Positions 59,421 through 64,000 of a stretch of 64,000 bases of DNA are shown one piece after another. The notes under the pieces are model-generated. The model did no database searches. It worked only from the letters and a program-made list of their open reading frames with translations, and had not been told where the DNA came from. The stretch's first letter is position 1. Each line of letters starts with the position of its first letter. Made by a program: the position numbers and the translations under genes. Source of the DNA: Bombyx mori (taxonomy: Eukaryota > Arthropoda > Insecta > Lepidoptera > Bombycidae). The stretch is taken from contig NC_085119.1 in NCBI RefSeq assembly GCF_030269925.1, positions 14,543,001-14,607,000 of the forward strand. Reading direction: 5' to 3'.

Positions 59421-62303
59421 TTAGGTTGCACGGCGAACTCTTTGTCGAGTTCGACGAGTACGGTTACCGGGGTCCCTAAGCCTGCTCCTAGTGTTAGAGC
59501 TGAAGGCGTCTAATGCAAAGGTTATTGGATCTGATGGATCCGTAAGGACGTGTCTAGGGCGTCGACGGTGACTGACTCCTGCATGATCAGGATTCGGGGA
59601 GTAGTCAGCGGCGGCTACGATAAGGCGATTATCATGACGCATAGCCTTATCGAAGTAACGTTCCGACACTGACTTCATGTGTTTGCGGATCGATTCGAGG
59701 CCCAGGTCGTCGTGTAGGTCGACGTTCCTCACGAACCACGGAGCCCCGACGGCTAACCTGCAAAAGCGGGATTGTAGGGATTGGAGGGTGTCTATGTGTG
59801 TGCGGGCCGCGTGAGCGAACACCACACTCGCGTAAGTCATGACGGGCCTTATGCAAGTTTTGTAAAGTGTCACCTTGTTCCGAAGGGACATTTTACTCCG
59901 CTTACAGATCATGGGATAGAGTCTACCGAGAATAAATGCGGCACGGTCACGGACTATTTTTATATGCGGGCGGAATGTCATGGATGCATCCAGGGTGACT
60001 CCCAGGTACTTGACCTTCCTGGTCCAGGGTATAGGTTGGCCGAAGAGGGTGATCGGGGGTGTGATATTTCTCCTCCTAATGCGGGAGGAAATAAGCGGAG
60101 AGTTTCCCCTTTGAAATAACACTGCTGTGCTTTTCGCTGGGTTGATGTCTATGCGCCATTTTCGGAACCACTGTCCGAGGGTTAACGCTGCACTCTGGAG
60201 CTTACTCGCGATTAGGGACTTGTTTCTACTTGAGTAGTAAACGGTTGTGTCGTCAGCGAATAAGGCTAGCTGGGTCGGCGGCGACCGGGGAATATCATTG
60301 ACAAATAAACTAAATAGGAGCGGAGAAAGAACGGAGCCTTGCGGGACTCCAGCCGTGAGTGGTCGCGGGGAGGAGCGGGTTCCCTCTACTCGATATCGAA
60401 AAGAGCGGTTAGACAAGAAGTCCCGTATGATGAGCACGAGACTGTCCGGTACGCCCATGTTGAAAAGTTTGAAAATCAAACCGTTGTGCCAGACTTTGTC
60501 GAACGCTTTTGCGACGTCGAAGAAGAGGGCTCCCGTGTAGATCGGTTTTGGTCGGTTAAGTCCCACGAGAATGTGCTCCGTGAGGCGGTGCACCTGTTGT
60601 ACGCATGAGTGATTTGCACGGAATCCGAATTGTTCATCGATGAGAATGCCCTTTGATGAGACGAAGTCTCTGAGGCGTTTGTAGAGCAGACGCTCATACA
60701 GTTTGCCCAGAGACATGAGGAGGCTAATCGGGCGGTAACTCGTCGGATTATTTTTTGGTTTACCGGGTTTGTGTATGCCGATAACGTTCGCTTCTTTCCA
60801 CACCGCGGGAAAGATACAGTTAGCCATAGCGGCATTGAAGATAGATGCCAACATCACGATGAGTTGGATGGGTAGAAGTTTAATAACGCGGTTAGATATA
60901 CCGTCGGAACCGGGAGCTTTGCGAGGACGTAGGTCTTTGATCAAGTCTTTAACTTCCATCGGGGTGACGGGTGGTAACGCATCCGAGGGTGGCAAGGAGG
61001 CTCTGCGTTTTACCTCACTGTCTACTAATTCTACATGAACAGGGTCCACGGATTGAGTGCTGGGCGTGCACTGGGTTTGTAATGTATCGGCCAGCAGCTC
61101 TGCTTTTTCTTCATCATCGAACGCCGCGAGTTGGCCTGAGGGGCCTACGAGGGGGGGCATAGCTACGACCGTATCCGATTTGAGAGTACGAGCTAAGCGG
61201 TAGTAAGATCTTTGAGAGGGCGCGAGTCCTTCTAAGAAATCAGACCATCTGGCATCTCGGACTTCGGCGATGCGAGACTTTACGTCGCGTTGTAGGGCAC
61301 GCATTCGAGTACGATTTTCCACTGTAGGATACCTATCGTAGGCGCGGATCGAGGCGTTCTTAGCTCTAAGGAGTTCCCTAATATCGTCGGGCAATTTGAA
61401 GCGGTGAAGGAAGTCCTCCGCCACAACTTGCTTCGATGACCTATCTAATGTCGAGGTGATGTGTGACGTTACGATGTCTATGGCTTCAGCGGTATCCTGA
61501 GGAGACGGGGTAGAGTCCGGGCTAAACGGGAGCGATGGTGGATCAGATTCAGCCAGGCTAATGCCCAGCGTGTGCCAATCCACCACAGTCCTCGTGACGG
61601 GAACGGAATCGGGAGCGCGACCGAGCTTCATAATGACGGGACGGTGGTCTGAATCTAACTCTGAAACTACTTCAATCGAGTGTAAGCGCAGAGTTACGTT
61701 TTTTAATAACGCTATGTCGAGTATATCGGGGCGATGCGCGATATTTAGCGGGTAGTGAGTCGGGGTTAGCGGAGCGATGATATCGAAGGCGAGATCATCG
61801 ACTAACGCGTCGAGCCGCCTGCCATTAGGGGTTGTGGTGTGTGAGTTCCACCTGATGTGTTTACAATTTAGGTCGCCCGCCAGAATGACAGAGCTTCCCA
61901 TGCCGAGTAGCGCCTCGATATCACTGCTTAGAACGATCTTATCCGGAGGAAGATAAACGGACGCGATAACGATCGGCGCGTGACCCGTCAGTGAGATTCG
62001 GCACACTGATGCTTCGATGTTAGCGAGCGCGGGAGGATCGAGCGGGACGCAATGCAGGGCTCTTCTATAGTAAATGACGGTACCACCACCACGAGCAGTG
62101 AGCCTGTCGTTCCTAACCATGTTATAGTTCGCGATTTTAGGGTCGCGACGCGCGGGCTTGAGTAGGGTCTCCTGCACTAAGAAAATGTCAATTTGATGGT
62201 CACGCAAAAAATCACAAACCTGATCACGTTGATTTGCGAGACCGTAAGCGTTAAAAAATCCTATCGTTACGGATAAGGGCTTTATTCTACTAATGTACGC
62301 CAT
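59421..62303 (-). CDS. Jockey-clade non-LTR retrotransposon ORF2 (endonuclease-reverse transcriptase)
   Basis: A 960-aa polyprotein with an ATG at 62303, only one codon after the ORF1 stop and in the same frame. Residues 10-225 form an apurinic-type (APE) endonuclease: Asn18, QET with Glu45, GDLNCKH at 143-149, and SDHRPV at 218-223 are the expected catalytic positions. Residues about 450-730 form the reverse transcriptase: RKAPGSDGI, YRPISLL, FDVAKAFDKVWH, GVPQGSVLSPLLF and the catalytic FADD at about 682-685. KVKYLGVTLD marks the end of the RT fingers/thumb region. A C-terminal region of about 200 aa lacks an RNase H signature, which fits Jockey rather than I or R1 clades. All motifs are intact, so the protein may be functional. 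Confidence 0.95.
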   Translation of the reverse strand: MAYISRIKPLSVTIGFFNAYGLANQRDQVCDFLRDHQIDIFLVQETLLKPARRDPKIANYNMVRNDRLTARGGGTVIYYRRALHCVPLDPPALANIEASVCRISLTGHAPIVIASVYLPPDKIVLSSDIEALLGMGSSVILAGDLNCKHIRWNSHTTTPNGRRLDALVDDLAFDIIAPLTPTHYPLNIAHRPDILDIALLKNVTLRLHSIEVVSELDSDHRPVIMKLGRAPDSVPVTRTVVDWHTLGISLAESDPPSLPFSPDSTPSPQDTAEAIDIVTSHITSTLDRSSKQVVAEDFLHRFKLPDDIRELLRAKNASIRAYDRYPTVENRTRMRALQRDVKSRIAEVRDARWSDFLEGLAPSQRSYYRLARTLKSDTVVAMPPLVGPSGQLAAFDDEEKAELLADTLQTQCTPSTQSVDPVHVELVDSEVKRRASLPPSDALPPVTPMEVKDLIKDLRPRKAPGSDGISNRVIKLLPIQLIVMLASIFNAAMANCIFPAVWKEANVIGIHKPGKPKNNPTSYRPISLLMSLGKLYERLLYKRLRDFVSSKGILIDEQFGFRANHSCVQQVHRLTEHILVGLNRPKPIYTGALFFDVAKAFDKVWHNGLIFKLFNMGVPDSLVLIIRDFLSNRSFRYRVEGTRSSPRPLTAGVPQGSVLSPLLFSLFVNDIPRSPPTQLALFADDTTVYYSSRNKSLIASKLQSAALTLGQWFRKWRIDINPAKSTAVLFQRGNSPLISSRIRRRNITPPITLFGQPIPWTRKVKYLGVTLDASMTFRPHIKIVRDRAAFILGRLYPMICKRSKMSLRNKVTLYKTCIRPVMTYASVVFAHAARTHIDTLQSLQSRFCRLAVGAPWFVRNVDLHDDLGLESIRKHMKSVSERYFDKAMRHDNRLIVAAADYSPNPDHAGVSHRRRPRHVLTDPSDPITFALDAFSSNTRSRLRDPGNRTRRTRQRVRRAT

Positions 62304-62306
62304 TGA

Positions 62307-63968
62307 TTACCGGCGGAGTGAGGGGAGGACGTACGTATTTAACGACGCGTATACGTCAGCGTATTCCTGCACAACGGCGATGAAGTGTTGTGCAGTGGAG
62401 GCGGCGCGAATGGCGTCACCCAAGGCGTTAACACGCTCAAAGTTGATCGACTGAAAAAAGTCGATCGCTAGAGCGAGGTTATCGGACGCGGTCGGAGTGC
62501 TGGTCGCGGGGGAGGAATGAATCGCGGGGGAGCGACGTATCGCGGGGGCGGGACGAATCGCGGAGGGAGGAGCTGCAGCCGTGTTCGTGTACGGCAACGG
62601 TTTAGCCCAGGCCGAGCCGCTGGGCACCGGCGCCGGCACGAAGGCAGGCTTAGCCTTCGGCACAGAGGGTGCTGAGGCTTTGATGTCTAGGCGGGAAGCT
62701 CGGAGGCGGTTTTGGCGGGCGACGCGGCGATTTATTTTTGGAGCTCGGGGGCATCCACGGTAGTTCGCGGGGTGACCCTGTGTTCGACACAGGACGCAGC
62801 TAGGCGGTTCCGTCGCGGTTTTTTGGTCGCGAGCGCAGAGGGCCGTGGCGTGATCGCCCATACACTTAACACATCGGGGGCGCGCGTGACAGTTACGGGA
62901 AGAGTGCCCGTACAGTTGGCAGTTATGGCACTGACTAGGAGTGCCTTTTTTATGGGGGACTTCGACGGCGATACCGGAGAGCTTACAGACGGTCCGTATG
63001 TTAAAAATGTGCTTACCCTCGGGGGTAGGCTGGAGGGCGACTAGAACCATATTGTATGGCTCCCTACCGCGGCCGGTGTGCATGCGGTGCACGGAATTTA
63101 CTGGTAGGCCTTGTTCTATCAGATCAGCCTTGACGAGATCGGCATCTAGCTCCTTCGGAATTCCACGTATGACAACGCGGAGTTCGCGCTCCTCCTGGAG
63201 CGTATAAGTGTGGAAGCTTATACGCTCCTTTCGGAGGTAACTTGAGAGGGCCCTATGGTCGTCGGGTGTCGTTATTTTTATTTGAATCCCGTTGGCGAGA
63301 TTACGGGCGCTGACAAAATTAATATTTTTGGCCTTAAGGGCCAGGGAAACTCGGTCCCAAGCTGCCTTGTCTTGAAGGATTACCGGGGGAGGGGTCTGAG
63401 TTTTAGATTGTGCCACTGGACGCGGCGACGGTGTTGCACGGACAGCGGGAGCGACGGGGGTCGGAGGGCGGGGACGCGACGCGTTCGCGGCTTTGCTTAC
63501 TTTAGCGGCCGCGGAAGCTCGGGCCTCCGCAGCACGCTTTTTACCTTTTTGGACTACTGTGAATCCATCAGTCGTGGCGGCGGGGGAAGGGTCGACCTCC
63601 ATGTCCGACTCTGAATCGGATGAGGAGGGCGCGGGCGACCTGCGGGTGGGTGTTTTAGCGGGCGCAGTAGACGACGCAGACACGACGGAGGCCGTGGACG
63701 AACGCACGGAAGCAACGTAGGTCGCCGACGAACGCACGGTTGGGGCGGAAGCTGCAACGGTCGACGCAGAAGTTTTGGGCGCGAGTATCGGGGACACAGG
63801 ATCGGCGGGCGTGACGGAGGCCGCAATGGACGACGCAGGAGCGATGGGAGCGACGGAGACCGCCGGCGAGTTCGCTGCGTGATGGGTCTTGAATTCTAAA
63901 AATTCTGCCGATAGCGTTGGGTACCTAAGGCGAAGAAATTCTGCAAAGAGATCGACCGTGGACTCCAT
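62307..63968 (-). CDS. Jockey-clade non-LTR retrotransposon ORF1 (Gag-like RNA-binding protein)
   Basis: ORF1 of the retrotransposon, 553 aa, with an ATG at 63968 and a TAA at 62309-62307. The N-terminal third is Ala/Pro/Ser-rich and low complexity. A PRE_C2HC-like region lies around residues 265-345 (RVVIRGIPKELDADLVKADL ... NMVLVAL). Three zinc knuckles follow: CHNCQLYGHSSRNC (347-360, CX2CX4HX4C), CVKCMGDHATALC (366-378, CX2CX3HX4C) and CVLCRTQGHPANYRGC (391-406, CX2CX4HX6C). This three-knuckle arrangement after PRE_C2HC is usual for Jockey and related LINE Gag proteins, which coat element RNA into RNPs. GC content and codon use are much higher in GC than the host exons, as is common for this clade. 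No frame disruption is seen, so the copy may be young. Confidence 0.93.
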   Translation of the reverse strand: MESTVDLFAEFLRLRYPTLSAEFLEFKTHHAANSPAVSVAPIAPASSIAASVTPADPVSPILAPKTSASTVAASAPTVRSSATYVASVRSSTASVVSASSTAPAKTPTRRSPAPSSSDSESDMEVDPSPAATTDGFTVVQKGKKRAAEARASAAAKVSKAANASRPRPPTPVAPAVRATPSPRPVAQSKTQTPPPVILQDKAAWDRVSLALKAKNINFVSARNLANGIQIKITTPDDHRALSSYLRKERISFHTYTLQEERELRVVIRGIPKELDADLVKADLIEQGLPVNSVHRMHTGRGREPYNMVLVALQPTPEGKHIFNIRTVCKLSGIAVEVPHKKGTPSQCHNCQLYGHSSRNCHARPRCVKCMGDHATALCARDQKTATEPPSCVLCRTQGHPANYRGCPRAPKINRRVARQNRLRASRLDIKASAPSVPKAKPAFVPAPVPSGSAWAKPLPYTNTAAAPPSAIRPAPAIRRSPAIHSSPATSTPTASDNLALAIDFFQSINFERVNALGDAIRAASTAQHFIAVVQEYADVYASLNTYVLPSLRR

Positions 63969-64000
63969 TATAATAGACGAGTGCCCAGGGGGGGCTGCCC

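Larger units (their letters stand above)
57529..64000 (+). other. Region right of the last visible Ig exon (probable intron, open-ended)
   Basis: Starts with a canonical donor after 57528, and no acceptor/exon of the expected fifth Ig domain is found before the window ends. The interval contains an inverted repeat (58011-59184) and the Jockey-clade element (59187 onward). The stretch 57600-58010 and the spacer 58176-59025 are AT-rich with no recognisable gene. Confidence 0.6.
59187..64000 (-). mobile_element. Near-complete Jockey-clade non-LTR retrotransposon
   Basis: The element reads right to left. Its 3' end is the short A-tail visible as T's at 59187-59192 followed by ATGATTGAAAGATTACTGG. 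It then has a roughly 230-bp 3' UTR, ORF2, ORF1 and 32 bp of sequence upstream of the ORF1 start before the window ends. The true 5' end and the target-site duplication cannot be checked because the right flank is outside the window. A 5'-truncated relative with nearly identical sequence is at 20941-21731. Confidence 0.92.

Noticed and set aside
60247..60608. Overlapping + strand open frames inside the Jockey element
   Set aside because: Shadows of the intact ORF2 on the opposite strand in GC-rich sequence.

Overview
The window looks like lepidopteran genomic DNA, most probably from the silkworm Bombyx mori or a very close relative. The reasoning is internal. The DNA is AT-rich, genes are split by long introns, and about half the recognisable sequence is interspersed repeats. 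The commonest repeat is a tRNA-headed SINE of about 440 bp with an AATAAAA-type tail, which I recognise from memory as the silkworm SINE Bm1. No database was consulted, so the species call is an inference.

One host gene is visible. Eight exons on the + strand (6677-6827, 37540-37736, 48508-48618, 49034-49246, 51959-52113, 52665-52803, 54031-54161, 57366-57528) join in frame across GT-AG introns. They encode four consecutive immunoglobulin domains of a Sidestep-family cell-surface protein (a neuronal guidance/adhesion receptor that binds Beat-family partners in Drosophila). Each Ig domain is built from two exons, and every domain boundary is a phase-1 intron. The signal peptide exon is not identified. 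The fifth Ig, fibronectin-III, transmembrane and cytoplasmic exons expected for the family would lie past the right end. The first visible intron is 30.7 kb and the second 10.8 kb; both are full of repeats.

The right end (about 59187 to the window edge) holds an almost complete Jockey-clade non-LTR retrotransposon on the - strand. Its ORF1 (553 aa, three CCHC knuckles) and ORF2 (960 aa, endonuclease plus reverse transcriptase) are both open. The two ORFs share a frame and are separated only by TAA TCA before the ORF2 ATG. A 5'-truncated copy of the same element lies at 20941-21731. The full copy sits exactly at the end of a 160-bp-arm inverted repeat (58011-59184).

The remaining repeats are about 25 whole, partial or decayed Bm1 copies; two other tRNA-derived SINE families; five 3' tails of a second non-LTR family (I believe BMC1/L1Bm-like); three copies of an RTE-like tail; a decayed LINE reverse transcriptase; a decayed mariner transposase; two Helitron-like non-autonomous elements; a 550-bp family with short inverted ends; and GA/CT microsatellites.

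I do not see a new multi-gene system. The most interesting observations are: a hairpin in the 3' UTR of two different LINE families, with a compensatory base-pair change; the TAA-TCA-ATG junction of the Jockey element; three separate splice sites of the Sidestep-like gene with a transposable element about 30 nt away; and a perfect 23-bp inverted repeat just upstream of the first Ig exon.
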